From GCA-002728855 sp036340635 (lineage in GTDB: Bacteria > Bacteroidota > Bacteroidia > Flavobacteriales > Flavobacteriaceae): a stretch of DNA of 26,387 bases. Shown in pieces: positions 7,959 through 15,124 of the stretch. The stretch lies in contig JAYYYF010000025.1 in the NCBI GenBank assembly GCA_036340635.1, positions 1 to 26,387 on the forward strand, in the 5' to 3' direction. Position 1 is the first letter of the stretch, and each line of letters begins with the position of its first letter. The notes beneath the pieces are model-generated. The model had not been told where the DNA came from and did no database searches. It was given only the letters and a program-made list of their open reading frames with translations. The translations under genes were made by a program, and so were the position numbers.

Positions 7959-9575
7959 ATGAAATATTATTCTACAATATTATTCTTTCTTGGGGTTTTT
8001 ATTTTGGGTTGTTCTAATAATACAGAAATCAAAAAAAAACCTAACATACTCTTTATTATGTCTGATGATCATGCTTATCAAGCAATAAGCGCATATGATG
8101 ATCGGTTGATACAAACACCAAATATTGATAGAATTGCTAATGAAGGCATGCTTTTCAAAAATGCTTGTGTGACAAATTCAATATGTGCTCCCTCCAGAGC
8201 AGTAATATTAACAGGGAAACATAGCCATCTTAATGGTAAGATTGATAACCATGCAAAATTTGATGACTCCCAAACTACTTTTCCTCAACTTTTTCAAAAA
8301 GCCGGTTATCAGACAGCTATGTTTGGCAAACTTCATTTTGGCAACAATCCAAAAGGAGTTGATGACTTTTTAATCCTCCCTGGGCAAGGTAGTTATATAA
8401 ATCCAAAATTTTTAGGAAAGGATAAAGACACTATAATAACTGGATATGTTACAGATGTAATTACTGATTTGACTTTGGATTGGTTTAAGACTAAAAGAGA
8501 TAAAAGCAAGCCGTTTTTAATGATGTATTTGCATAAAGCCCCTCATAGGGCATGGTGGCCAAGTCCAGAAAAGTTTGCTGAGTTTTATGAAAAAGAATTT
8601 CCAGAACCTGAAACTTTATTTGATGATTACTCTGGAAGGGGAACTGCTGCAAAAACTGCAGAAATGAATATTTTAACCCATATGCAATACATGCATGATA
8701 GCAAGGTTAGACCATCAACTATTGAGGAAATGGGAAAAGTAGAACCTGAAATTGTTTATGTCAAAGGAGATGGAACTTTAATGCGTCCTAACGCACAAGG
8801 GTTTTATCGTCCTTTTGGAAGAGCAAATGAAGAACAAAGGAAAAAATATGACGTTACATTAGATAAGATTAGTAAAGATTTTAAAGAGAATTGGCCAAAA
8901 ATGAATAATGAAGAAAAAATGAAATGGAAATTTCAGAGATATATGCAAGATTATTTAGCAACTATTTCATCAGTTGATGATAATGTTGGCAGGGTTTTAA
9001 ATTATATGGAAGAGACTGGCTTGGATGAAAATACTATAGTAATATACACATCAGACCAAGGCTTTTACCTTGGTGAACACGGATGGTTTGATAAAAGATT
9101 TATTTATGATGAATCTTTTAAGACCCCATTGATGATTAAATGGCCAAACGTTATTAAACCAGGTACAACTTCTGAGGAAATGGTTCAAAATCTGGATTTT
9201 GCTCAAACATTTTTAGAAGCAGCTATGATTAAGGTTCCTGGTGATATGCAAGGTGAAAGTCTTATTCCATTATTAAAAGGGGATTCCGAGAAATGGAATA
9301 GAGACGCGGTTTATTATCATTACTATGAATATCCTTCAGTGCATATGGCAAAGAGACATTACGGAATTGTAAATAAGGAATTTAAATTAGTTCGTTTTTA
9401 TTATGATGTAGATGAATGGGAACTCTATGATCGTTTAAAAGATCCTTATGAGATGAATAATGTATATAATGATCCTGGATATAAAGAAGTTGTTGATAAA
9501 TTAACAGAAGAATTAAAAGAAATTAGAATTAAGTACAAAGATTCTGAAGAATTAGATAAAAGTTTTATTTATTGA
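7959..9575 (+). CDS. S1-family sulfatase, N-acetylglucosamine-6-sulfatase-like, lipoprotein
   Basis: This is a 538-residue sulfatase with lipobox FILGC (Cys18). Metal ligands are Asp36-Asp37 in MSDDHAYQA and Asp366-Gln367 in TSDQGFYLGEHGW. The formylglycine motif ICAPSRAVILTG holds Cys76 and Arg80. The usual GKWHLG is GKLHFG here, keeping Lys124 and His126. The LPGQGSYINP segment and the GFYLGEHGWFDKR stretch are typical of the GlcNAc-6-O-sulfatase-like branch. It likely desulfates a 6-sulfated hexose or hexosamine outside the cytoplasm, by inference from family. The gene lies 4 bases after the previous sulfatase. Its stop codon overlaps the TTG start of the next gene, so the three genes are almost certainly co-transcribed. 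Confidence 0.92.
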   Translation: MKYYSTILFFLGVFILGCSNNTEIKKKPNILFIMSDDHAYQAISAYDDRLIQTPNIDRIANEGMLFKNACVTNSICAPSRAVILTGKHSHLNGKIDNHAKFDDSQTTFPQLFQKAGYQTAMFGKLHFGNNPKGVDDFLILPGQGSYINPKFLGKDKDTIITGYVTDVITDLTLDWFKTKRDKSKPFLMMYLHKAPHRAWWPSPEKFAEFYEKEFPEPETLFDDYSGRGTAAKTAEMNILTHMQYMHDSKVRPSTIEEMGKVEPEIVYVKGDGTLMRPNAQGFYRPFGRANEEQRKKYDVTLDKISKDFKENWPKMNNEEKMKWKFQRYMQDYLATISSVDDNVGRVLNYMEETGLDENTIVIYTSDQGFYLGEHGWFDKRFIYDESFKTPLMIKWPNVIKPGTTSEEMVQNLDFAQTFLEAAMIKVPGDMQGESLIPLLKGDSEKWNRDAVYYHYYEYPSVHMAKRHYGIVNKEFKLVRFYYDVDEWELYDRLKDPYEMNNVYNDPGYKEVVDKLTEELKEIRIKYKDSEELDKSFIY

Positions 9576-10123
9576 AAATTAGATTTAAAATAAAAGCTAG
9601 AGGATTTATTTTATTTGTCTTATTTGCTATGATATCATCTTGTGATGAGAAAATGACTTCAGATAAAAAAAATAAGATTACTATATTTTATCTAATACGT
9701 CATGCTGAAAAAGACAGGAGTAATCCTGATCAGCAGAACCCGAATTTAACTTCAAAGGGATTAGATAGAGCCAAGCATTGGGCAAAATATTTTGATAGTA
9801 TACCTTTAAATTCAATTTATACAACATCCTATAAAAGGACAATGCAGACCATTGCCCCAGTTTCTAAAGAAAAAAAAATCAAACCAGAAATATATTCACC
9901 AAACAAAATCAATATTCAAAAATTTATCAAAACTAATTATGGAAAAAATGTTTTGATTTCTGGGCATAGTAATACAACTCCTGACATGGTCAATAGATTA
10001 ATTAATGAGAAGAGGTATACGGACATGCTTGATTCTGATAATAGGAGTTTATATGTCGTAAAATTCATTGACTCCAATATTAATGTTGAGGTAAGATCAG
10101 TTTATTTAAAAAAAATCAATTAA
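9572..10123 (+). CDS. Histidine phosphatase (phosphoglycerate mutase-like) lipoprotein
   Basis: This 183-residue protein belongs to the branch 1 histidine phosphatase superfamily. The RHAEK motif carries the phospho-accepting His44, and SGHSNTTPD supplies the second catalytic His132. Arg89 lies in YTTSYKRTMQT. Start is the TTG at 9572, because only this gives a complete signal peptide with lipobox MISSC (Cys24). The first internal ATG would lose the charged and hydrophobic part. TTG overlaps the sulfatase TGA as TTGA, a sign of translational coupling. An exported small histidine phosphatase probably hydrolyses a sugar phosphate or other phosphoester in the periplasm. The substrate cannot be told from sequence. 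Confidence 0.8.
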   Translation: MKIRFKIKARGFILFVLFAMISSCDEKMTSDKKNKITIFYLIRHAEKDRSNPDQQNPNLTSKGLDRAKHWAKYFDSIPLNSIYTTSYKRTMQTIAPVSKEKKIKPEIYSPNKINIQKFIKTNYGKNVLISGHSNTTPDMVNRLINEKRYTDMLDSDNRSLYVVKFIDSNINVEVRSVYLKKIN

Positions 10124-10139
10124 TTTTTTTATAGTTTAA

Positions 10140-10217
10140 TCAATAGACTCAAATGCTTTTATAGAAGTTTCAAGATGTTTAGAATATGTAAAAAAAGCTT
10201 TGAAAATTAATAAATAA
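10140..10217 (+). pseudogene. C-terminal relict of a sugar isomerase/epimerase
   Basis: This short open stretch sits between a stop at 10137-10139 and a TAA at 10215-10217. It encodes SIDSNAFIEVSRCLEYVKKA followed by LKINK. It aligns with the last 20 residues of the TIM-barrel protein at 256-1272 (12 of 20 identical; 41 of 60 bases by eye over 1210-1269), and the stop lies only three codons further on. No start codon or upstream part of the gene remains. I interpret it as the 3' end of a lost paralogue located after the histidine phosphatase gene. Confidence 0.6.
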
Positions 10218-10272
10218 AAAATTGAAAAATAATTGTATTTTTAGTTTCGTTCTAATTATAAATGAATTAAAA

Positions 10273-10686
10273 ATGAAAAATTTAATATATGTTTTGTCGA
10301 TTTTTTTCCTAGTTGGGTGTAATCAAACAGTTAAAAAAGCACCTGAGAAAAGTCAAGAAAAAGCCCAAGACATGAGTGTCCTTGTTGTAAACTATGAGCT
10401 CAATGAGATGACCCTAGAAGATCATGCGAAACTTGGTTCTGATGTGGTTGTGAATTTTGCTCCTGGTAAAATAGATGGTTTGATTGGAAAAACCTTTATA
10501 GGCAATGTTGATAGAGGAGTATTTGGCGGGGTCTATTATTTTACAAGCTCAGCTTCATTGGACACTTATTTAGAATCTGAACTTTGGAAAGGAATTGTTG
10601 CGCACCCAAATTTGGTTAATTTTACAACTGATACATATGGCGTTGCACCTCTTTCTGTCATTTCGAATGGAGTTCCAATTTTATAG
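10273..10686 (+). CDS. YdhR-like (dimeric alpha/beta-barrel) putative monooxygenase, lipoprotein
   Basis: This is 137 residues from the ATG at 10273, which begins a lipoprotein signal ending in FLVGC (Cys15). A TTG start at 10222 would add 17 residues before the signal and is unlikely. After a Lys/Gln/Glu-rich linker the domain reads MSVLVVNYELNE, GLIGKTFIGN and GGVYYFTSSASLDTYLES, then ELWKGIVAHPNLVNF. This pattern matches the small ferredoxin-fold YdhR/putative monooxygenase group. YdhR relatives are normally cytoplasmic, so a lipid anchor is unusual. The reaction is unknown. It is followed by a strong terminator, so it is the last gene of its transcript. No promoter is apparent in the 150 bases upstream, which hold the isomerase relict. 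Confidence 0.65.
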   Translation: MKNLIYVLSIFFLVGCNQTVKKAPEKSQEKAQDMSVLVVNYELNEMTLEDHAKLGSDVVVNFAPGKIDGLIGKTFIGNVDRGVFGGVYYFTSSASLDTYLESELWKGIVAHPNLVNFTTDTYGVAPLSVISNGVPIL

Positions 10687-10751
10687 ATTATCTAAGATCT
10701 AGTTAAGTTAGATTTTTCGAAGATTGTTAGTTTTTTTATTTAATATGGAAT

Positions 10752-10782
10752 AAAACCTTTTGCCAATTGGCAAAAGGTTTTT
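10752..10782 (+). terminator. Intrinsic terminator after the YdhR-like gene
   Basis: A perfect inverted repeat forms a 13-base-pair stem (AAAACCTTTTGCC at 10752-10764, GGCAAAAGGTTTT at 10769-10781) with loop AATT, followed by a T-rich tract. The symmetry and A run on the other side would also allow function in reverse. It separates the YdhR-like gene from the aldose epimerase gene. Confidence 0.9.
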
Positions 10783-10857
10783 CTTTAATACTCTAATGTG
10801 CTGGGACTAATAGTGAAGTTAGAAAAATGGCGGTTTGGTTAAATTAAAATTATTATA

Positions 10858-12036
10858 ATGAGTCAACTCAAAAATAATAGGATTAGATTTTATCAAAAAT
10901 ATAAGAGTTTAAATATTTTACTCTACCTTTTGATCAAAATCATAATTCTCAATTCTTGTAACTTAATCAATTCTAAATCTTTAATGAAAAGTTATTTCGG
11001 TTCTCTGCCAAATGGCGAGAAAATTTACAAATACAGATTAAGTAACGGTTATATGTCTGTTGAAATCATTAACTACGGTGGCATTATTACAAACATAAAT
11101 GTCCCGAATTCTAAAGGGGAGGATATGGATATTGTTTTAGGCTTCAATACTTTAGATCAATACATTGAAGAACATCCATATTTTGGAGCAATAATTGGTA
11201 GGTATGGAAATAGAATTGCTGGTGGGAAATTTAGTTTAAATGGAATCGATTACCAATTAGCCATAAATAATGGAAAAAATTCTCTTCATGGAGGACTAAT
11301 TGGTTTTGATAAAGTTTTATGGTCCGTAAAGGAATTAGATGATGATAAAGATTCAGGAATAAAACTCACTTATTTTTCCAAAAATATGGAAGAGGGTTAT
11401 CCTGGTAATCTTCAAATTGATGTAACTTATATTTTAACAAAGGGAAATGAATTAAAAATCCTTTATGAAGCAATCACTGACTCTCCGACGGTAATTAATT
11501 TAACTAATCATTCCTATTTTAATTTAGGAGGTGAAAGTTCAGGAGATATTTTGGATCATTTTTTAACTATTAATGCTAATTCTTATCTTCCAGTTGATAA
11601 GAATATGATTCCAACTGGTGAAATACGAAATGTGAAAAATACACCTTTTGATTTCAGTGAAATGAAAAAAATTGGTTTGGAAATAGAAATTCAAAATAAT
11701 CAGTTAATTATCGGGAAAGGATATGACCATTGCTGGGTTTTAAATGATTATGGTAAAGGGATTAGAAAAATTGCTGAGGCTAAAAATCTTGCCACCGGAA
11801 TTAGCATGGAGATTTATTCTGATCAACCTGGAGTTCAATTTTACACAGGCAATTTCCTTGATGGATCATTGAAATCAAAGAAATTAAACAAGTATGAAAA
11901 AAGATCTGGATTTTGTCTTGAAACACAACACTTTCCGGATTCTCCTAACCAGCCTAGTTTTCCAAACGTTATACTTTATCCTGATAAAAAATATCAAACA
12001 CAGACATGGTATAAATTTTCAACTAAAACATATTAA
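10858..12036 (+). CDS. galM: Aldose 1-epimerase (galactose mutarotase), lipoprotein
   Basis: This 392-residue protein interconverts alpha and beta anomers of aldoses. The N-terminus has a hydrophobic segment ending in LNSC (Cys34), so the enzyme is probably exported and lipid-anchored. Family landmarks are IINYGGIITNI near residue 70, GRYGNRI at 114-120, His144 in LHGG, NLTNHSYFNLGG with catalytic acid His218, GYDH with Asp290, and FCLETQHFPDSPNQP with catalytic base Glu355. Length is longer than the usual 340-380 because of the signal. The stop is directly followed by the ATG of the next gene (TAAATG), so a three-gene operon is likely. A non-cytoplasmic mutarotase fits processing of released sugars before uptake. 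The ATG at 10858 is the only start giving the signal. Confidence 0.92.
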   Translation: MSQLKNNRIRFYQKYKSLNILLYLLIKIIILNSCNLINSKSLMKSYFGSLPNGEKIYKYRLSNGYMSVEIINYGGIITNINVPNSKGEDMDIVLGFNTLDQYIEEHPYFGAIIGRYGNRIAGGKFSLNGIDYQLAINNGKNSLHGGLIGFDKVLWSVKELDDDKDSGIKLTYFSKNMEEGYPGNLQIDVTYILTKGNELKILYEAITDSPTVINLTNHSYFNLGGESSGDILDHFLTINANSYLPVDKNMIPTGEIRNVKNTPFDFSEMKKIGLEIEIQNNQLIIGKGYDHCWVLNDYGKGIRKIAEAKNLATGISMEIYSDQPGVQFYTGNFLDGSLKSKKLNKYEKRSGFCLETQHFPDSPNQPSFPNVILYPDKKYQTQTWYKFSTKTY

Positions 12037-12963
12037 ATGAAAAGATTAGCAATTTCAATCATAATGATTTTTTGCGTTAAATTAATTTTAGCTCAAAATG
12101 AAAAAGTTTTTTTATATCCTGAAGGTATTCCTTGTAAAAGTGATTTAGAGACTGAGTTAGATTATGACTCATCTGGCAGAATATTTAAAAAAGTAAGTGA
12201 TCCAGAAATATGGTATTATCCTTCTGATAAAAAAAAGAGCAAAGAAAATAATGTTGCTGTACTTGTAATTCCTGGTGGGGGATACTGGGGATTATGGTTT
12301 GACAAAGAAGGCGTAGATGTTGCTAAATGGTTAAACAAGATTGGAGTGTCTGCATTTGTTCTGAAGCATAGGCTACCACATTGGGAATCTAAAGATTGTA
12401 GGAGTAAGGTTGCTCTCATGGATGCACAAAGAGCGATGAGAATTATCAGGAAAAATTCTAAAAGGTGGGACATAGATCCGGGGAAAATAGGAGTATTAGG
12501 ATTTTCTGCTGGAGGACATCTTGCTTCGACTTTGTCTACTCATCATGATAATGGTTTGGATCTCTCAGATTTGGAAATTGAGCAAACAAGTAGCAGGCCT
12601 GATTTTAGCATTTTAGTCTACCCCGTTATTACAATGAACAGACCATATACTCATAATGGATCAAGAGAAAATTTATTGGGTAAAATACCCTCCCAAGAAT
12701 ATTTGGATTATTATTCTAATGATTTGCAAGTTAGGGAAGATACACCTCCAACAATTTTGATTCATTCAGATGATGATCAAGCTGTTCTTCCAGAAAATAG
12801 TATTCAGTATTATTTAGCACTACGTAAGTATAATATTCCTGCTGCTCTACATATTTGGGAAGATGGGGGTCATGGTTACGGCCTTGGCAACGATAAAGGA
12901 TCTATTAAAAGGTGGGCCAAAATTTGTGAAGAGTGGATGATACAAAGGAAAATAATGAATTAA
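12037..12963 (+). CDS. Exported alpha/beta-hydrolase, carbohydrate esterase-like
   Basis: This is a 308-residue alpha/beta-hydrolase with signal peptide MKRLAISIIMIFCVKLILAQ. The oxyanion-hole segment is VIPGGGYWG near residue 80. The nucleophile elbow GFSAG gives Ser157, the acid is probably Asp247 in HSDDDQAV, and the catalytic His is His279 in EDGGHGYG. This is the arrangement of acetylxylan esterase/BD-FAE-like enzymes, which remove acetyl groups from sugars in the periplasm. It lies between an aldose epimerase and a sialate O-acetylesterase-like gene with 0- and 5-base gaps, which supports a role in deacetylating the same glycan. A general peptidase or lipase role is less likely given the short length and context. 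Confidence 0.85.
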   Translation: MKRLAISIIMIFCVKLILAQNEKVFLYPEGIPCKSDLETELDYDSSGRIFKKVSDPEIWYYPSDKKKSKENNVAVLVIPGGGYWGLWFDKEGVDVAKWLNKIGVSAFVLKHRLPHWESKDCRSKVALMDAQRAMRIIRKNSKRWDIDPGKIGVLGFSAGGHLASTLSTHHDNGLDLSDLEIEQTSSRPDFSILVYPVITMNRPYTHNGSRENLLGKIPSQEYLDYYSNDLQVREDTPPTILIHSDDDQAVLPENSIQYYLALRKYNIPAALHIWEDGGHGYGLGNDKGSIKRWAKICEEWMIQRKIMN

Positions 12964-12968
12964 TAATT

Positions 12969-15080
12969 ATGATAAGGAGAACAATTTTTTTAAGTGTTCT
13001 AATATTTATTTCATGTAACAATAGAGATAAAGTTTCACTCTCACTTCCTCCTATTTTTTCAGATCATATGGTTCTTCAACAAGAAGAAAACGTTTTATTT
13101 TGGGGTAATTCTGAACCCAATTCAAAAATAACTGTTGATGGCAGCTGGGGAGAATCTTCAACAAGTAATTCAAATGATAATGGAGTTTGGAGTCTAAAGA
13201 TAAAAACACCCAGTGCTGGAGGACCATATAATGTTTCAATTAGCTCTGAAACAAAAGGTTTAATTAAAAAAGAGGCAAAAATTACCTATAAAGATGTTCT
13301 AGTTGGTGAAGTTTGGCTTGCATCTGGGCAATCAAATATGGAGTGGCGATTAAATCAATGTGATGATTGTATTGATAATCAAGAAGAAGAAATTAAAAAT
13401 GCCAATTATAATGATATTAGAATGTTTAATGTTCCTCAGGATCTATGGGGAGATGCAATAAAAAGACAAAAATGGAAAATTACAACTTCGGAAAACGTCG
13501 AAGATTTTAGTGCTACTGCTTATTTTTTTGCTAGAAAGTTAAATAAAGAATTGAAAATTCCAATAGGAATAATAAATTCAAGTTGGGGCGGAACTAGAGT
13601 TGAAGCATGGACAAGCATACAGAAATTAAAGTCACTTAATCCAACAAAAGAGAAAGAAGATGTTATAGAATCAGATAGTCAATTGTCTAAAAAAATGTCT
13701 AAAAAATACAATGATTCAATAGCTGTAGTTAACGATAATCGTTTTGGTTTTAAAACAGTTAAGCTTCCTGATTGGTCTGAGGATGAAGGAGACTGGGAAT
13801 TAGTTGAAAAAGGTTGGGCAGATCTGGACCTAGATGATAAAGATTTTGTTGATGTTGACTTTGATGATTCTTCATGGAATTTTTGGTCTTCCAAATATAA
13901 TACCGCAAGAACTGAAGGAAGTTTTGAGGCTTTTTTTAAAGCTGAAGATGAGTTGTTGTCCAATGGGGTCATTTGGTTCAGAGCAAAAGTTTTAATTGAT
14001 GATATTACTACTGATTATAATTTAATTTTTGATAAGGGAATTGATGATTCGGATCAAACTTTTTTTAATGGAGAACTTGTTGGAAATACTTTCTCATGGA
14101 ATAGAGATAGAAAATATAAAATTAGAAAAGAGATTTTAAAAAAAGGAGAGAATACTATAGCAATTAGAGTCACAGATTTGGGGGGGCCTGGAGGATTTGG
14201 AGGACCTATAACCTTAAAGAATAATTCATCTACCCAAGTACTTCCATTTGAAAAATTTAAATTTAAACACCATGCCTTTTTAACCGCTAGGGAACTAATA
14301 GTTGTTCATGGATATACAGATGAGGAATTAGTTCAAAAATCAACAATTTTAAATAAAGAATTATTAAAGGGCATTGATACTAATTCGCCAAACGCATATT
14401 CACTTTTGTTTCAAAAAATGATATCTCCTGTTTTGCCTTATGGAATAAAAGGTGCAATATGGTATCAAGGAGAATCTAACGTATCAAATTATGATGAGTA
14501 CCAAGAGCTTTTTTCAGGAATGATCGAAGATTGGAGAGAAAATTGGGGCTATAATTTCCCATTTTATTATGCTCAGATAGCACCATATATCTATGAAAAA
14601 AATGAATTTTCTCAGGGCCTTCGCGATGCACAAAGGAAAACTTTAGAAACAACTGATAAAACAGGGATGGCAGTTCTTATGGATATTGGTGAAGAGAAAG
14701 ATATTCACCCGCATAATAAAAGAGATGTCGGAGAGAGATTAGCTTTTTTAGCATTGGATAAAGATTATGATTTTGATATAGTTTCTATGGGTCCTTTATA
14801 TAAGGATCACAAAAATTTCAGAAATTATATTGAAGTTGATTTCACAAATAAAGGATCAGGACTAATTGCTAAAGGAAATTTAAATGGTTTTGAAATAGCT
14901 GGAGAAAGGGGTATTTATTATAAAGCTTTTGCCAAGATTGTAGATAATAAAGTAAGGGTTTCATCTAAGAAAGTAACTAATCCAAAACAAGTTAGGTATG
15001 GGTGGAAAAACTGGATTGTTGGGACATTATTTAACAGGGAAGGATTACCGGCATCATCTTTTAATTCTTTAGATCCATGA
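12969..15080 (+). CDS. Sialate O-acetylesterase-like (SASA/SGNH) lipoprotein
   Basis: This is a 703-residue protein starting at the ATG at 12969, which gives a lipoprotein signal with lipobox FISC (Cys16). An upstream ATG at 12933 would overlap the previous gene and place 12 residues before the signal. LPPIFSDHMVLQQ and VLFWGNSEP begin the typical N-terminal beta domain. The SGQSNMEW motif gives catalytic Ser122. IINSSWGGTRVEAW and GAIWYQGESN are further SGNH blocks, and DIHPHNKRDVGERLA supplies the Asp-His pair. An inserted jelly-roll-like region (about residues 260-430) splits the hydrolase domain, as in many Bacteroidetes members. It likely removes O-acetyl groups from sialic acids or other acetylated sugars outside the cytoplasm. 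It ends the trio with galM and the hydrolase and converges on the symporter gene. Confidence 0.9.
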   Translation: MIRRTIFLSVLIFISCNNRDKVSLSLPPIFSDHMVLQQEENVLFWGNSEPNSKITVDGSWGESSTSNSNDNGVWSLKIKTPSAGGPYNVSISSETKGLIKKEAKITYKDVLVGEVWLASGQSNMEWRLNQCDDCIDNQEEEIKNANYNDIRMFNVPQDLWGDAIKRQKWKITTSENVEDFSATAYFFARKLNKELKIPIGIINSSWGGTRVEAWTSIQKLKSLNPTKEKEDVIESDSQLSKKMSKKYNDSIAVVNDNRFGFKTVKLPDWSEDEGDWELVEKGWADLDLDDKDFVDVDFDDSSWNFWSSKYNTARTEGSFEAFFKAEDELLSNGVIWFRAKVLIDDITTDYNLIFDKGIDDSDQTFFNGELVGNTFSWNRDRKYKIRKEILKKGENTIAIRVTDLGGPGGFGGPITLKNNSSTQVLPFEKFKFKHHAFLTARELIVVHGYTDEELVQKSTILNKELLKGIDTNSPNAYSLLFQKMISPVLPYGIKGAIWYQGESNVSNYDEYQELFSGMIEDWRENWGYNFPFYYAQIAPYIYEKNEFSQGLRDAQRKTLETTDKTGMAVLMDIGEEKDIHPHNKRDVGERLAFLALDKDYDFDIVSMGPLYKDHKNFRNYIEVDFTNKGSGLIAKGNLNGFEIAGERGIYYKAFAKIVDNKVRVSSKKVTNPKQVRYGWKNWIVGTLFNREGLPASSFNSLDP

Positions 15081-15124
15081 ATTTGCAAATCAAAAAAAAC
15101 CATAAATGACAGGTATTTTCAAAA

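Noticed and set aside
10795..10846. Short open stretch between the terminator and galM
   Set aside because: It reads about 16 codons with no recognisable homology; too short to call a relict.
12933..12968. Upstream ATG for the sialate esterase-like gene
   Set aside because: It would overlap the hydrolase gene and put 12 charged residues before a clear lipoprotein signal starting at 12969.
13679..13972. 97-codon minus-strand open frame
   Set aside because: Antisense shadow of the sialate esterase-like gene, Ser-rich because of the acidic sense strand.
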